Shown: positions 27,692 to 37,517 of the stretch, piece by piece | Numbering within the stretch: position 1 is the stretch's first letter | Layout of the letters: every line of letters starts with the position of its first letter | Source: Paenibacillus phoenicis | GTDB taxonomy: Bacteria; Bacillota; Bacilli; Paenibacillales; Paenibacillaceae | Length of the DNA: 64,000 nucleotides | Direction of reading: 5' to 3' | Assembly (NCBI RefSeq): GCF_034718895.1 | Contig: NZ_JAYERP010000001.1 | Location: forward strand, 3,765,001-3,829,000 | The notes under the pieces: generated by a model | Seen by the model: only the letters and a program-made list of their open reading frames with translations | Databases searched by the model: none | What the model was told of the DNA's origin: nothing | Made by a program: the position numbers and the translations under genes

Positions 27692-30600
27692 TTGCTACAA
27701 GCACTTATTGAAGCTTTTTCACGCGATACCGATTTTGCTTCGACGGTTGCGGGCATTAATTCGGGCATGAAGGAGCAGTTGATTTCCGGCTTGTCGGGTT
27801 CATCCAGGCAAGTGATGCTAGCCGCGCTGCATCAGGAAACGAAACGGCCGCTGCTCGTCGTGACCCACAATATGTTCTCCGCACAGAAAATGTATGAAGA
27901 TTTACAGGAAGCGCTATCACCGGATCAGGTGCTGATGTACCCGGCGAATGAGCTGGTTGCTGCCGAATCGGCCGTATCCAGCCCGGAAACGCTGGCCCAG
28001 CGGATCGAGGTGCTGCTGCAATGCTCCCGGGGATTCCGGGGCATCGTGGTGGTGCCTTATTCCGGTATTCGCCGCTATATCCCAACGCCGGAGGCCATGG
28101 CCGAAGCGGGACTGACCGTCCGGCTCGGGGGCACGCTGGAGCTGGAGCGTTTCATGGCTCAAATGGTCGAGCTGGGCTACGAGCGGGTCGAACGAGTGGA
28201 ATCCCGCGGCGAAATGAGCCTGCGCGGGGGCATCATTGACTTTTATCCACTGACAGCGTCCATGGCTTACCGGGTGGAGCTGTTTGATGATGAAGTTGAT
28301 TCGATCCGGACCTTTGATCCGGCAGATCAGCGATCGGTGGACCAGATCAAGGAAGTGTTCATTCCACCTTGCAAGGAACTGATCGCAACGAAGGAACGGA
28401 TGGGCCAGGCAGCGCAGGCGTTATCCGAGAAGCTGGAGATCCAGCTGGACAAGATGACCGACCGCCAGGCCAAAAATCGTCTCCGCGAAGAGATGTACAA
28501 AGAAATCGAAATGCTGCGCGAGCATGTTTATTTTTCGGAAATCTATAAATATATTTCTTTGATCTATCCAGAGCGAAAAACGTTATACGACTACATGCCA
28601 GAGGATACGCTGCTTCTGCTGGACGAACCGTCGCGCCTGCTGGAAACGGCCAAGCAGCTGGAACGCGATGAGGCGGAGTGGAATCTGCACCTGTACCAGA
28701 ACGGGAAGAGTCTCCCCGACCTGCCGCTTGCGGTGGACGTGGATCATCTGATCTACCATCGTCCGTTCCAGACGTTGTTTCTGTCATTGTTCCTGCGTCA
28801 AGTCCCGCATTCCCAGCCGCAAAATATCGTGAATTTCGTTACGCGGGCAATGCAGGATTTTCATGGGCAAATGAATGTCTTAAAGGCAGAGATGGAGCGT
28901 TGGAAAAAAAGCGGCGCCCACGTCATCATGTTGGCCAGCACCGAAGAGCGCGTGGATCGGATGCGGCGGGTGCTGCAGGATTACGGCATTGATGAGCCTC
29001 AATTACTGCAAGGCAACCTGCAGTCCGGCTTCGAACTGCCTTCTGTACACCTCGTCGTGATTACCGAAGGCGAGATGTTCTCCCAGAAGCAGCGCAAAGC
29101 GCGCCGCGTCGCCAAGAGCATGGACAATGCCGAACGGATCAAGAGTTATACCGAGCTGAAGGTCGGCGATTACGTCGTTCACCAGAACCACGGGATCGGG
29201 AAATACATGGGCATCGGTACGCTGGAGGTCGGCGGGATCCACAAGGATTACATGCATATCCTCTATGCCGGCGGCGACAAGCTGTCGGTACCGATCGAAC
29301 AGATCGACATGATTCAGAAATACGTGGGTTCCGAGGACAAGGAACCGAAGATTTATAAGCTGGGCGGCAACGAGTGGAACCGCGTGAAGAACAAGGTTCG
29401 TTCCTCCGTCCAGAACATCGCCGACGATTTGATCAAGCTGTACGCTGAGCGGCAAGCTGCCCCGGGGTATGCCTTCGAGAAGGACACTCCGGAGCAGCAG
29501 GAATTCGAAGCGATGTTCCCGTATGAGGAAACTCCGGACCAGCTGCGGGCCATTGAGGAAATCAAGAGAGATATGGAACAAAGCCGTCCAATGGACCGCC
29601 TGCTGTGCGGTGACGTTGGTTATGGCAAGACTGAAGTCGCTATCCGCGCGGCCTTTAAGGCAGCGATTGAAGGCAAGCAGGTTGCCGTGCTTGTGCCAAC
29701 GACGATTTTGGCGCAGCAGCACTATGAGACGTTCCGGGAGCGGTTTGCCGGTTATCCGATCAACATTCAGACGCTTAGCCGTTTCCGCAGCCGCAAGGAG
29801 CAGAACGAAACCATCAAGGGGATTCGTCAGGGCACGGTGGATATCGTGATCGGAACCCACCGCATTTTGTCGCAGGATCTGGTCTTTAAAGACTTGGGAC
29901 TGCTGATCGTTGACGAAGAGCAGCGGTTTGGCGTCACCCATAAAGAGAAGTTAAAGAAACTGAAAACCAACGTAGACGTGCTGACGCTGACGGCGACCCC
30001 AATTCCGCGGACGCTGCATATGTCCATGCTGGGCGTACGGGATCTGTCGGTCATTGAAACGCCGCCGGAAAACCGGTTCCCGGTGCAGACGTATGTCGTC
30101 GAGTACAGTCAGTCGCTCGTGCGCGAAGCAATCGAACGGGAAATGGCGAGGGGCGGACAGATTTATTACCTGTATAACCGCGTGCAAGGGATTCATGAAA
30201 TTGCCGCACAAATCTCTATGCTCGTGCCGGAAGCGCGAGTTGTCGTTGGTCATGGGCAGATGTCGGAGCAGGAGCTGGAGAAGACGATTCTCGATTTTCT
30301 TGACGGGGAATACGACGTCCTGGTCAGCACCAGTATCATTGAAACCGGAGTGGACATTCCGAACGTCAATACGCTGATCGTGCATGATGCGGACAAGATG
30401 GGCTTGTCCCAGCTGTATCAGCTGCGCGGCCGTGTTGGACGATCCAACCGGATTGCCTATGCTTATTTCACATATCAAAAGGATAAGTCCTTAACCGAAG
30501 TTGCGGAGAAACGGCTGCAGTCGATTAAGGAATTTACGGAGCTCGGTTCCGGCTTCAAAATCGCCATGCGCGACTTAGCCATCCGCGGCGCCGGGAATTT

Positions 30601-31216
30601 GCTTGGTGCGGAGCAGCATGGCTTCATCGCTTCCGTCGGCTTTGATCTGTATTCGCAGATGCTGGCGGAAGAAATTCAGAAGCGTAAAATTACGATGCTT
30701 GGGGAGACCCCGCCGGCTGAGGCGACTTGGAACACCACGATCGATTTGGGCATCGACGCGTATTTGCCGTCGGATTACATCTACGACAGCATTCAGAAGA
30801 TCGAGATCTACAAGAAGACAGCCTCTGTGCAGACTTTTGAGGACGTGGCCGAGTTGGAGGACGAGTTGCTCGACCGGTTCGGGGAGCTGCCGGATGCCGT
30901 GCAGAATCTCCTGGCGGTTGCCCGCGTCAAGTTGTACGGCAAGCAGTATGGCATCGAGTCGATGACGCTGCGGGGCGAGGAAGTGACGATCAAGTTCTAC
31001 GAAGGACAGGAACAGGCCATCGTTCCGAGCAAGCTTGCGGAAGTTGGCAATCTATTCGGAAGATGTGTACAATTTAGTCAAGGGTCCGTGATGCTTATCC
31101 GGATAAATACCAAGGGAATGGACGACAAAGAAATGATGGGCTTGCTGGAGCAGTTTCTCGGCGCCCTGAAGGATGCGTTCAAAGTGAAAGGGGAACTACA
31201 GAATGTTTCAAAGTAA
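27692..31216 (+). CDS. mfd: transcription-repair coupling factor Mfd
   Basis: An 1174-aa ATP-driven translocase that removes stalled RNA polymerase and recruits UvrA. The N-terminal UvrB-like module is about 1-400. The polymerase-interacting domain (about 470-560) contains LKVGDYVVHQNHGIGKYMG. The helicase core has the Walker A GDVGYGKTEVA and DEEQRFG box, and the C-terminal TRCF domain covers about 1010-1120. The start is TTG 27692 with AGAGAGGTG upstream; this aligns with known Mfd N-termini (SGMKEQLISGLSGS). The frame opens 26 codons earlier beside the fin terminator. Confidence 0.95.
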   Translation: MLQALIEAFSRDTDFASTVAGINSGMKEQLISGLSGSSRQVMLAALHQETKRPLLVVTHNMFSAQKMYEDLQEALSPDQVLMYPANELVAAESAVSSPETLAQRIEVLLQCSRGFRGIVVVPYSGIRRYIPTPEAMAEAGLTVRLGGTLELERFMAQMVELGYERVERVESRGEMSLRGGIIDFYPLTASMAYRVELFDDEVDSIRTFDPADQRSVDQIKEVFIPPCKELIATKERMGQAAQALSEKLEIQLDKMTDRQAKNRLREEMYKEIEMLREHVYFSEIYKYISLIYPERKTLYDYMPEDTLLLLDEPSRLLETAKQLERDEAEWNLHLYQNGKSLPDLPLAVDVDHLIYHRPFQTLFLSLFLRQVPHSQPQNIVNFVTRAMQDFHGQMNVLKAEMERWKKSGAHVIMLASTEERVDRMRRVLQDYGIDEPQLLQGNLQSGFELPSVHLVVITEGEMFSQKQRKARRVAKSMDNAERIKSYTELKVGDYVVHQNHGIGKYMGIGTLEVGGIHKDYMHILYAGGDKLSVPIEQIDMIQKYVGSEDKEPKIYKLGGNEWNRVKNKVRSSVQNIADDLIKLYAERQAAPGYAFEKDTPEQQEFEAMFPYEETPDQLRAIEEIKRDMEQSRPMDRLLCGDVGYGKTEVAIRAAFKAAIEGKQVAVLVPTTILAQQHYETFRERFAGYPINIQTLSRFRSRKEQNETIKGIRQGTVDIVIGTHRILSQDLVFKDLGLLIVDEEQRFGVTHKEKLKKLKTNVDVLTLTATPIPRTLHMSMLGVRDLSVIETPPENRFPVQTYVVEYSQSLVREAIEREMARGGQIYYLYNRVQGIHEIAAQISMLVPEARVVVGHGQMSEQELEKTILDFLDGEYDVLVSTSIIETGVDIPNVNTLIVHDADKMGLSQLYQLRGRVGRSNRIAYAYFTYQKDKSLTEVAEKRLQSIKEFTELGSGFKIAMRDLAIRGAGNLLGAEQHGFIASVGFDLYSQMLAEEIQKRKITMLGETPPAEATWNTTIDLGIDAYLPSDYIYDSIQKIEIYKKTASVQTFEDVAELEDELLDRFGELPDAVQNLLAVARVKLYGKQYGIESMTLRGEEVTIKFYEGQEQAIVPSKLAEVGNLFGRCVQFSQGSVMLIRINTKGMDDKEMMGLLEQFLGALKDAFKVKGELQNVSK

Positions 31217-32363
31217 AAGGCGCTCATGGAGAATGCTGCTGATTGCGCTTGTAACGGTACTGGCTTTTTCCGTTATGGCTGGATGCGGCAAGAATGCAAG
31301 CTCGGGAGGGAAAGATACGAGTAAGGTTATTGCGACGTACGAAGGCGGCGAAATTACGGAGAACGAATTCGACCGCGAGCAGCGGATCGTGCTTGCCCTT
31401 CAGCCGCAAATGGAACAATTCATGCAAATGGAAGACTTCCGTCAATATTTGGTGAAGCAGGAGATCGCGTATGAATACCTTGAAGCCAAAGCCGACGAGA
31501 AGACGAAAGAAGCCGGCAAGAAGAAAGCCGAGGAGCAGTTTGATTTGATGAAATCGTCCTACGGCGAAGAGAACTTCAAAAATATGCTGGACGCCCAGAA
31601 GGTATCCGAAGCTGAATTCAAGGACTATATGGTTCGGATTTATACCGTGATGGAAGGCGAACGGCAGAAGATCTCTGAGGATGATGTGAAGAAGGAATTC
31701 GAAGCGACAAAACAGGACTATACGACGGCTTCGGTCCGCCATATCCTGATTAACTTCACCGATCCAGACGGCAAAGAGCGGACTGAAGAGGAAACGCTCA
31801 AGCTGGCGAAGGAAGTGAAAGCGAAACTGGACAAGGGCGAGGATTTCGCCGCGTTGGCGAAGCAGTACTCCGAGGATCCGGGCTCCAAGGATAACGGCGG
31901 TTTGTACGAGAACGTGGAAGTGAGCAACTGGGTAGAAGCTTTTAAACAAGCTGCTTTGACCCAACCGCTGAACCAAATTGGTGATCCAGTGAAGACGGAA
32001 TATGGCTACCACATCATTCGCGTGGAATCTCGGACCGAGAAGAAATTTGAGGATCTGACGCAGGAACAGAAGGACATGATCCAAACAACGCTGGCCTCGA
32101 ACAAATTGGACGAGTTCATGGCGGGGGATCTAGAGAAGAAGATCATCAAGAAAATCGACTTGCCTAAAGTGGAAACGAGCACCGGCGAAAATGGCACGGG
32201 AACGGACACCAATGCGGGCAATGGCTCCAATGCAGGAACTGACGCGGGTACGAATGCCGGTACAGAAGGGTCCGGCAATGCCGGAAACACCGGAACGGGC
32301 AGCAACACGGGCAACGGTGCTGCCAACAATGCCGGCTCCAACAGCGGCAATACGAGCAAATAA
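31203..32363 (+). CDS. PrsA/SurA-like peptidyl-prolyl isomerase lipoprotein
   Basis: A 386-aa exported foldase. The lipobox is VMAGC (Cys27). A SurA-like N-terminal helical region (about 50-165) leads to a parvulin (PPIC) domain (about 172-270) with SVRHILINF and GYHIIRVES. The last 60 or so residues are a low-complexity Gly/Asn/Thr/Ala tail (GNGSNAGTDAGTNAG), unusual for the family. The start overlaps the end of mfd by 14 nt, so translation may be coupled. It sits where B. subtilis goes straight from mfd to spoVT. Confidence 0.87.
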   Translation: MFQSKRRSWRMLLIALVTVLAFSVMAGCGKNASSGGKDTSKVIATYEGGEITENEFDREQRIVLALQPQMEQFMQMEDFRQYLVKQEIAYEYLEAKADEKTKEAGKKKAEEQFDLMKSSYGEENFKNMLDAQKVSEAEFKDYMVRIYTVMEGERQKISEDDVKKEFEATKQDYTTASVRHILINFTDPDGKERTEEETLKLAKEVKAKLDKGEDFAALAKQYSEDPGSKDNGGLYENVEVSNWVEAFKQAALTQPLNQIGDPVKTEYGYHIIRVESRTEKKFEDLTQEQKDMIQTTLASNKLDEFMAGDLEKKIIKKIDLPKVETSTGENGTGTDTNAGNGSNAGTDAGTNAGTEGSGNAGNTGTGSNTGNGAANNAGSNSGNTSK

Positions 32364-32376
32364 AGCAGAGCTTAGG

Positions 32377-32411
32377 AAGCAGCGCGGAGAAGGTTTGCGT
32401 TGCTTTTTTTG
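32377..32411 (+). terminator. terminator after the foldase gene
   Basis: AAGCAGCGC (32377-32385) pairs with GCGTTGCTT (32397-32405), followed by T residues. Confidence 0.75.
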
Positions 32412-32470
32412 CGGACGGACCTATTGTTCCTTATACGCATCCAGCTGTTAAAAATCATGGTTCATTATGA

Positions 32471-32501
32471 TGAATAAGGTGTTCGCCCGGGATGAATACT
32501 A
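32471..32501 (+). promoter_or_regulatory. sigma-G-type promoter of spoVT
   Basis: TGAATA (32471-32476), an 18-nt spacer and AATACTA (32495-32501). spoVT is sigma-G dependent in B. subtilis. Confidence 0.58.
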
Positions 32502-32677
32502 TGGTCAGAATCACAGAACAAGCCATCCCTGTCCCCACCTTCGGCCGCTCGTTTTGGCGAAGCTTATGGCGCATACATCTGCGTAAGCCGCAGATTACGT
32601 ATAAAGTCCGATTAGGTGAAGCTTTAGGAAATCAAGCCGTAGTTCAAAACTTCTAAGAAAGCGGGGCATCAAGTGAA

Positions 32678-33220
32678 ATGAAAGCTACTGGTATTGTACG
32701 CCGTATCGATGATTTAGGCCGTGTTGTTATCCCTAAGGAAATCCGCCGAACGTTGCGGATTCGGGAAGGAGATCCGCTCGAAATCTTTGTGGACCGGGAT
32801 GGAGAAGTGATTTTGAAGAAATATTCGCCGATCGGGGAATTGGGCGATTTTGCCAAGGAATATGCGGAGTCGCTGTATGAGAGCACCAGCCATATTACCT
32901 TAATCTCCGACCGGGATACGATTATTGCTGTCGCAGGCGCTTCCAAGAAGGAATACCTGGATAAGCAAATTAGTTCCTTGCTGGAGAGCAGCATGGATAG
33001 CCGTAAAATCATCATGGAAACAGCGTCTGGATCGTACGAAATTACGAAGGATCATCCAGAAAACATCTCTTCGTTTGTCATTGCGCCAATTATTGCTGGC
33101 GGTGACCCGATCGGGACTGTGGTGCTTGTGAACAAGGACGATTCTGTGAAGATGTCCGACTTGGAATCGAAAATGGCGGAGACAGCTGCCGGTTTTCTCG
33201 CAAAACAGATGGAGCAATAA
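32678..33220 (+). CDS. spoVT: SpoVT, late forespore transcription regulator
   Basis: A 180-aa protein with an N-terminal AbrB-type DNA-binding domain (MKATGIVRRIDDLGRVVIPKEIRR..., 1-50) and a C-terminal GAF-like domain (about 55-178). SpoVT tunes sigma-G genes. Unlike the AbrB at 12.9 kb it has no C-terminal Cys pairs. The ribosome site is weak (GCGGGG, 11 nt away). It lies between the mfd/foldase pair and yabM as expected. Confidence 0.95.
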   Translation: MKATGIVRRIDDLGRVVIPKEIRRTLRIREGDPLEIFVDRDGEVILKKYSPIGELGDFAKEYAESLYESTSHITLISDRDTIIAVAGASKKEYLDKQISSLLESSMDSRKIIMETASGSYEITKDHPENISSFVIAPIIAGGDPIGTVVLVNKDDSVKMSDLESKMAETAAGFLAKQMEQ

Positions 33221-33254
33221 AAAGAACTCAAGATATCCGCAAGACGCATGGAGG

Positions 33255-33325
33255 AACTTACACACACCGCTGTTTGGGGCGGACGCCGTCCGTCCGAAAC
33301 GTAGAGGGATGTGTAAGTTTTTTTG
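33255..33325 (+). terminator. terminator after spoVT
   Basis: AACTTACACA (33255-33264) pairs with TGTGTAAGTT (33310-33319), with an inner GGACG/CGTCC stem, then a T run. Confidence 0.85.
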
Positions 33326-33426
33326 TGTTGGGGCTTAGGAAATGGCGATGGCCTCCGTTTCGTCTTATAATGGAACCTGTTAGCTTAAAAAACATGCTGA
33401 TGACTGTTAAAGCAAAGTAGGTTGCC

Positions 33427-35082
33427 ATGATGGAAACGAAGGAAAGCCTGTCCTCCAAGCTGCTAAAGGGAGCGGCCGTTCTGAGCGCGGCGGCGCTAAT
33501 CACCAAGCTGCTGGGAATGCTGCAGAAGATCCCGCTGCAAAATATCGGGGGAGACGGCGTATTCGGCATTTATAATACGGTATACCCTTTGTACACCCTG
33601 CTGGTTACGCTCACGACCTCGGGGTTTCAGGCGGCGGTGGCCAAATTTATTGCGGAACGCCAGGCCCCTGGGCTGGAACGGGAGCGGAGCGAGGTGCTGC
33701 GACTGGCATCGGCGACGATGCTGGTGTTGGGGGTTGCCTTTGCGGTGCTGCTTTACTTTGGCGCCCCGGTATTATCGCAGCTCATCGGAAGCAGCTTGTT
33801 GATTCCGGCTTTTCGCGGCGCGGCGCCTGCGCTGCTGCTCATCCCGGTGGCGGCGGCGCTGCGGGGATATTTTCAGGGACACCAAAATATGACGCCGACC
33901 GCGGTCTCCCAGGTGGTGGAGCAGGCCATTCGTGTCACGGTGATGATCGTCCTGCTGCTGGCGTTAAGCCGGCTGGGAGCCGCTGATGCGGATCTTGCCG
34001 GAGGGGCACTGGTCGGCTCCTCTGCGGGAGCAGCTGCGGGTCTTGCCGTGATGCTGCTGTATTGGCGGGGCTATACCCGTTCTTCGCTGCAGCGGCGGGA
34101 AGCCGGACCATCGGCGGAGGCGGATCAGCCGCTGACTGACGAGAAACGATTGTTGCCTCGGGAAACAAGGGGGCAGCGATGGTCCGCGCTCTTCAAGGTT
34201 GCGCTGCCGATCAGCTTGGCCTCGCTTGGGGTGCCGCTGATCAGCCTGGTGGATACGTTCACGCTGCCGCGGCTGCTTTCCGCCCATGGGGAGGAGCTGC
34301 AGATCATGGCCCAGGTGGGGATTTACAACCGGGGTATCCCGTTGGTTCAGCTCGTCACGATGCTGGCGACGTCGCTGTCGGTGTTGTTTGTGCCCGCGAT
34401 GGCCGAGCTGCAGATGAAGGGAGATACCGGGGCGATCCGGCGTCAGGTGCAGCTGGCCTTGCGCTGGTTCTGGCTGATCGGCCTGGCGGCTTCGCTGGGC
34501 CTGGCCTTGCTGGCTGCGCCCATCAACGTCATGCTGTACGAGGATGCGGCGGGATCGGCCACCTTGGCTTGGGTGGCCTGGACGGCGGCGCCCGGCGCGC
34601 TGGTCGCGGCGACGAGTGCCCTGTTACAGGGCCTCGGCCACGTGCGCGCCCCGGCGCTGCACCTGCTCGCTGCGGCATTGCTCAAGACCGCGTTAAACGC
34701 GGTGCTCGTGCCGCAGCTTGGCATCACCGGCGCCGCCATCGCCGGCGTCGCCGCGTACGGCGCAGCAGCGGCGCTGAACGCCGCGCTGCTGCTGCGCCGG
34801 GTCCAGCTGCGTCCGCGCCTGCGGGACGCGCTGCTGCGCCCGGCGGCGGCCGCCCTGGCGATGGCCGCCGCGGTGCTGGCGCTGCGCCTCGCCGCCGCCG
34901 AGCTGCCCGCAGGCCGCGGGGGGGCCGCGGCCGTGAGCCTGCTCGGCGTGCTGCTTGGCGCAGCCGTGTTCGTCGCAGCCGTGCTGCGCACACGGCTGCT
35001 CAGCGCGGCAGAGCTGGGCGCCCTGCCGCGGATCGGCCCGAAGCTGCTGACGCTGCTTCGGAAGCTGCGGCTGCTGCCGTAG
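33427..35082 (+). CDS. yabM: polysaccharide flippase of the MurJ/SpoVB superfamily (YabM)
   Basis: A 551-aa integral membrane protein with about 14 predicted spans and the MOP-superfamily N-terminus (KGAAVLSAAALITKLLGMLQKIPLQN). Relatives flip lipid-linked cell-wall precursors; its exact substrate is unknown. The ribosome site is weak. From about 34600 to 35080 the GC content rises sharply and the protein becomes Ala/Leu/Arg-rich, though the frame and membrane pattern continue. It lies between spoVT and yabN, as in B. subtilis. Confidence 0.88.
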   Translation: MMETKESLSSKLLKGAAVLSAAALITKLLGMLQKIPLQNIGGDGVFGIYNTVYPLYTLLVTLTTSGFQAAVAKFIAERQAPGLERERSEVLRLASATMLVLGVAFAVLLYFGAPVLSQLIGSSLLIPAFRGAAPALLLIPVAAALRGYFQGHQNMTPTAVSQVVEQAIRVTVMIVLLLALSRLGAADADLAGGALVGSSAGAAAGLAVMLLYWRGYTRSSLQRREAGPSAEADQPLTDEKRLLPRETRGQRWSALFKVALPISLASLGVPLISLVDTFTLPRLLSAHGEELQIMAQVGIYNRGIPLVQLVTMLATSLSVLFVPAMAELQMKGDTGAIRRQVQLALRWFWLIGLAASLGLALLAAPINVMLYEDAAGSATLAWVAWTAAPGALVAATSALLQGLGHVRAPALHLLAAALLKTALNAVLVPQLGITGAAIAGVAAYGAAAALNAALLLRRVQLRPRLRDALLRPAAAALAMAAAVLALRLAAAELPAGRGGAAAVSLLGVLLGAAVFVAAVLRTRLLSAAELGALPRIGPKLLTLLRKLRLLP

Positions 35083-35220
35083 CGCTCTGCGCAGCTTGCT
35101 GCTTGCCGTTGCAGCGGAACTTACTGCGGTTACCGCCGGATGGCGCAGAAAATTTCAGTTTCGCCGCCAGCAATGGTATAGTAATAACATGCTGAACGGA
35201 CAGGGAGTGAAAGGCATAAC

Positions 35221-36717
35221 ATGAGCGCAACCATTACAGTGGTCGGCCTCGGCTCGGGAGATCCCGACCGGCTGACCTTAGGCAGCCTGAAGCGGCTGCA
35301 GGAGGCGGAAGAACGTTACGTCCGGACGAAGGACCATCCGGTGGTGGACTGGCTGGAGCAGACGGGCGTCCAATTTACTTCGTTCGACGAGGTGTATGAA
35401 GCGAAGGACGATTTTCCTTCCGTTTATGAGGAGATTGCCTCCAGACTGTTAGCGCGGGCTGAAGCAGGGCGACAGGGAGAGAATATCGTATACGCTGTTC
35501 CTGGGCATCCGCTGGTTGCCGAAGCGACGGTGAAGCTGTTGCGGGAACGCTGTCCGGAGCATGGAATCTCGCTCGATATCATCGGCGGGGAGAGCTTCCT
35601 GGACGAGGCCTTCGTTCGTCTGGGCTTCGATCCGATCGAAGGGTTCCTCCTGTTAGACGCCTCGGAGGTCCGGGGGGAAGCGATCGATCCGAGACGGCAT
35701 ACATTAATAGGGCAAGTTTATGACCAGATCACTGCTTCGGAAGTCAAGCTGGGGTTAATGGAGCTGCTGCCTGACGATTATCCGGTCGTTGTGGGACATG
35801 CCCTTGGGGTGGCGGGACAGGAGCGGATCGAGCGGGTTCCGCTGTTTGAACTGGATCGTATGACCGGCTACGGGAACCTGTCTCTGGTCTATGTGCCGGC
35901 CAGCGAGGACGATACGCTTCGCAACCGCAGCTTCCAGCGGCTTCATGAGATCGTGTCGATTTTGCGCAGTCCGGGTGGATGTCCGTGGGATCGCGAGCAG
36001 ACGCATGAATCGATTCGCAAAAATCTCATCGAAGAAACCTACGAGGTGCTGGAGACGATCGACGACGACGATCCCGACCACATGCGTGAGGAGCTTGGCG
36101 ATCTGCTGCTGCAAATCATGCTCCATTCCCAGATGGAGGAGGAGACCGGCACTTTTACGGTGTATGATGTCATCCAGGAGCTGAATGAGAAGCTGATTTA
36201 CCGCCATCCGCATGTCTTCGGCAATTTGAGTGCGGAGGATGCCGAGGCGGCGCTGAACAACTGGGAAGCGATGAAGGCCGAGGAGAAGAAACGCAAAGGC
36301 ATCCAGCCGGAGCGCCAATCGGTCATCAGCGGGGTGCCGCGTGATTTGCCGGCATTGATGAAGGCATACAAGCTCCAGAAGAAGGCGGCCAAGGCCGGAT
36401 TCGATTGGGAGGATATCGACGGGGTTTGGTCCAAGCTGGAGGAGGAGATCCGCGAGCTGAAGGAAGCCGTCGCGCAAAAGCAAGATCCTGAGTCGCAGGA
36501 GCTGGAGCTGGGCGACGTGCTGTTCTCGGTGGTGAATGCTGCCCGGTACATCGGAGTTGATCCGGAGCAAGCCCTCTCGCGGACGATCCGCAAATTTACG
36601 GAGCGGTTCCATTATGTCGAGGAACGGCTTCGCGAACAGGGCAAAACACCTGGCGACAGCACATTAGCCGAAATGGACGCCTTATGGGACGAAGCTAAGT
36701 CGAAAGAACGGGAATGA
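35221..36717 (+). CDS. yabN: YabN: tetrapyrrole methylase-like / MazG NTP pyrophosphohydrolase fusion
   Basis: A 498-aa two-domain protein. Residues 1-220 form a tetrapyrrole-methylase-like domain (TVVGLGSGDPDRLTLGSL). The rest is tandem MazG: CPWDREQTHESIRKNLIEE with EELGDLLLQIMLHSQ, then EIRELKEA with ELGDVLFSVVNAARYI. The MazG part hydrolyses nucleoside triphosphates to monophosphates (house-cleaning). GGGAGTGAAAGG precedes the ATG. It lies between yabM and hup. Confidence 0.94.
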   Translation: MSATITVVGLGSGDPDRLTLGSLKRLQEAEERYVRTKDHPVVDWLEQTGVQFTSFDEVYEAKDDFPSVYEEIASRLLARAEAGRQGENIVYAVPGHPLVAEATVKLLRERCPEHGISLDIIGGESFLDEAFVRLGFDPIEGFLLLDASEVRGEAIDPRRHTLIGQVYDQITASEVKLGLMELLPDDYPVVVGHALGVAGQERIERVPLFELDRMTGYGNLSLVYVPASEDDTLRNRSFQRLHEIVSILRSPGGCPWDREQTHESIRKNLIEETYEVLETIDDDDPDHMREELGDLLLQIMLHSQMEEETGTFTVYDVIQELNEKLIYRHPHVFGNLSAEDAEAALNNWEAMKAEEKKRKGIQPERQSVISGVPRDLPALMKAYKLQKKAAKAGFDWEDIDGVWSKLEEEIRELKEAVAQKQDPESQELELGDVLFSVVNAARYIGVDPEQALSRTIRKFTERFHYVEERLREQGKTPGDSTLAEMDALWDEAKSKERE

Positions 36718-36912
36718 TGGGAGAAAAGGACTAAATTTCAGTTTTTTTGAGAAAAAAACAAAAAAAAGTTCCTAAGAGTGCAGGATTTTTCAAATCAAGC
36801 AAGAATACTCATACAAAGATAACCATCTGGCGCTGGGTAGGCTTGAAGGCAGGCCTGAAGCCTATAGTGCCAAGGTATCACCTATTTCTTTAATTATTGG
36901 GAGGCATTATTA

Positions 36913-37185
36913 ATGAACAAAACAGATCTGATCAACAACATTTCCAGCAAAAGCGGTTTGACGAAAAAAGACGTTGAATCCGTATTGAATGGTTTTCTCG
37001 GCGAAATTACCGATGCACTTGCTAGCGGCGACAAAGTTCAACTGATCGGCTTCGGTACATTCGAAACTCGCAAACGCTCCGGTCGTACGGGCCGCAACCC
37101 GCAAACCGGCAAAACAATCGAAATCCCAGCTTCCACAGTTCCGGCATTCAAAGCGGGCAACAAACTTAAAGAAGCTGTAAAATAA
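36913..37185 (+). CDS. hup: HU family nucleoid DNA-binding protein
   Basis: A 90-aa HU protein (MNKTDLINNISSKSGLTKKD...) with the DNA-binding arm motif GRNPQTGKTIEIPAS. It compacts and bends DNA. TGGGAGG precedes the ATG. Its TAA stop shares one base with the rqcP ATG. In B. subtilis hup is elsewhere; a hup copy beside yabN is seen in other Firmicutes. Confidence 0.95.
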   Translation: MNKTDLINNISSKSGLTKKDVESVLNGFLGEITDALASGDKVQLIGFGTFETRKRSGRTGRNPQTGKTIEIPASTVPAFKAGNKLKEAVK

Positions 37186-37466
37186 TGCGTCTCGATAAAT
37201 TCCTGAAGGTATCGCGGCTGATCAAGCGGCGCACCGTGGCGAAGGACGTCTCCGAACAAGGCAGAGTTCTGATCAACGGGCGCGAATCCAAACCGAGCAG
37301 TACGGTGAAGGTGGGCGACGAAATTACGGTTCAATTCGGCCAGAAGCTGGTGACCGTGCGCGTCGAACGTCTGGTCGAAACGACTCGTAAGGATGAAGCT
37401 GCTTCGATGTATACCTTAATCAAGGAAGAGCCCATCGCAAAAGAGACCGGTCTGGACTGGTCCTGA
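37185..37466 (+). CDS. rqcP: RqcP (YabO), S4-domain ribosome quality-control factor
   Basis: A 93-aa protein, almost all S4 domain (MRLDKFLKVSRLIKRRTVAKD...). RqcP works with RqcH on stalled 50S subunits to add C-terminal alanine tails. It overlaps hup by one base and ends before a strong terminator. In B. subtilis the next gene is yabP; here a 15-kb hydrogenase island intervenes. Confidence 0.93.
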   Translation: MRLDKFLKVSRLIKRRTVAKDVSEQGRVLINGRESKPSSTVKVGDEITVQFGQKLVTVRVERLVETTRKDEAASMYTLIKEEPIAKETGLDWS

Positions 37467-37479
37467 CATAGTGACGCTC

Positions 37480-37517
37480 AGAGCATGTTCCGTTTCTTCG
37501 GGGCATGCTCTTTTTTA
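37480..37517 (+). terminator. terminator after rqcP
   Basis: AGAGCATG (37480-37487) pairs with CATGCTCT (37504-37511), followed by six T residues. It marks the left edge of the island. Confidence 0.9.

Larger units (their letters stand above)
32364..32677 (+). other. spacer between the foldase gene and spoVT
   Basis: Holds a terminator, a sigma-G-type promoter and about 170 nt of leader before spoVT. No gene seen. Confidence 0.5.

Noticed and set aside
34179-35195. 338-codon frame inside yabM
   Set aside because: A composition-driven shadow frame, rich in Gly, Ala and Arg, in the high-GC part of yabM.
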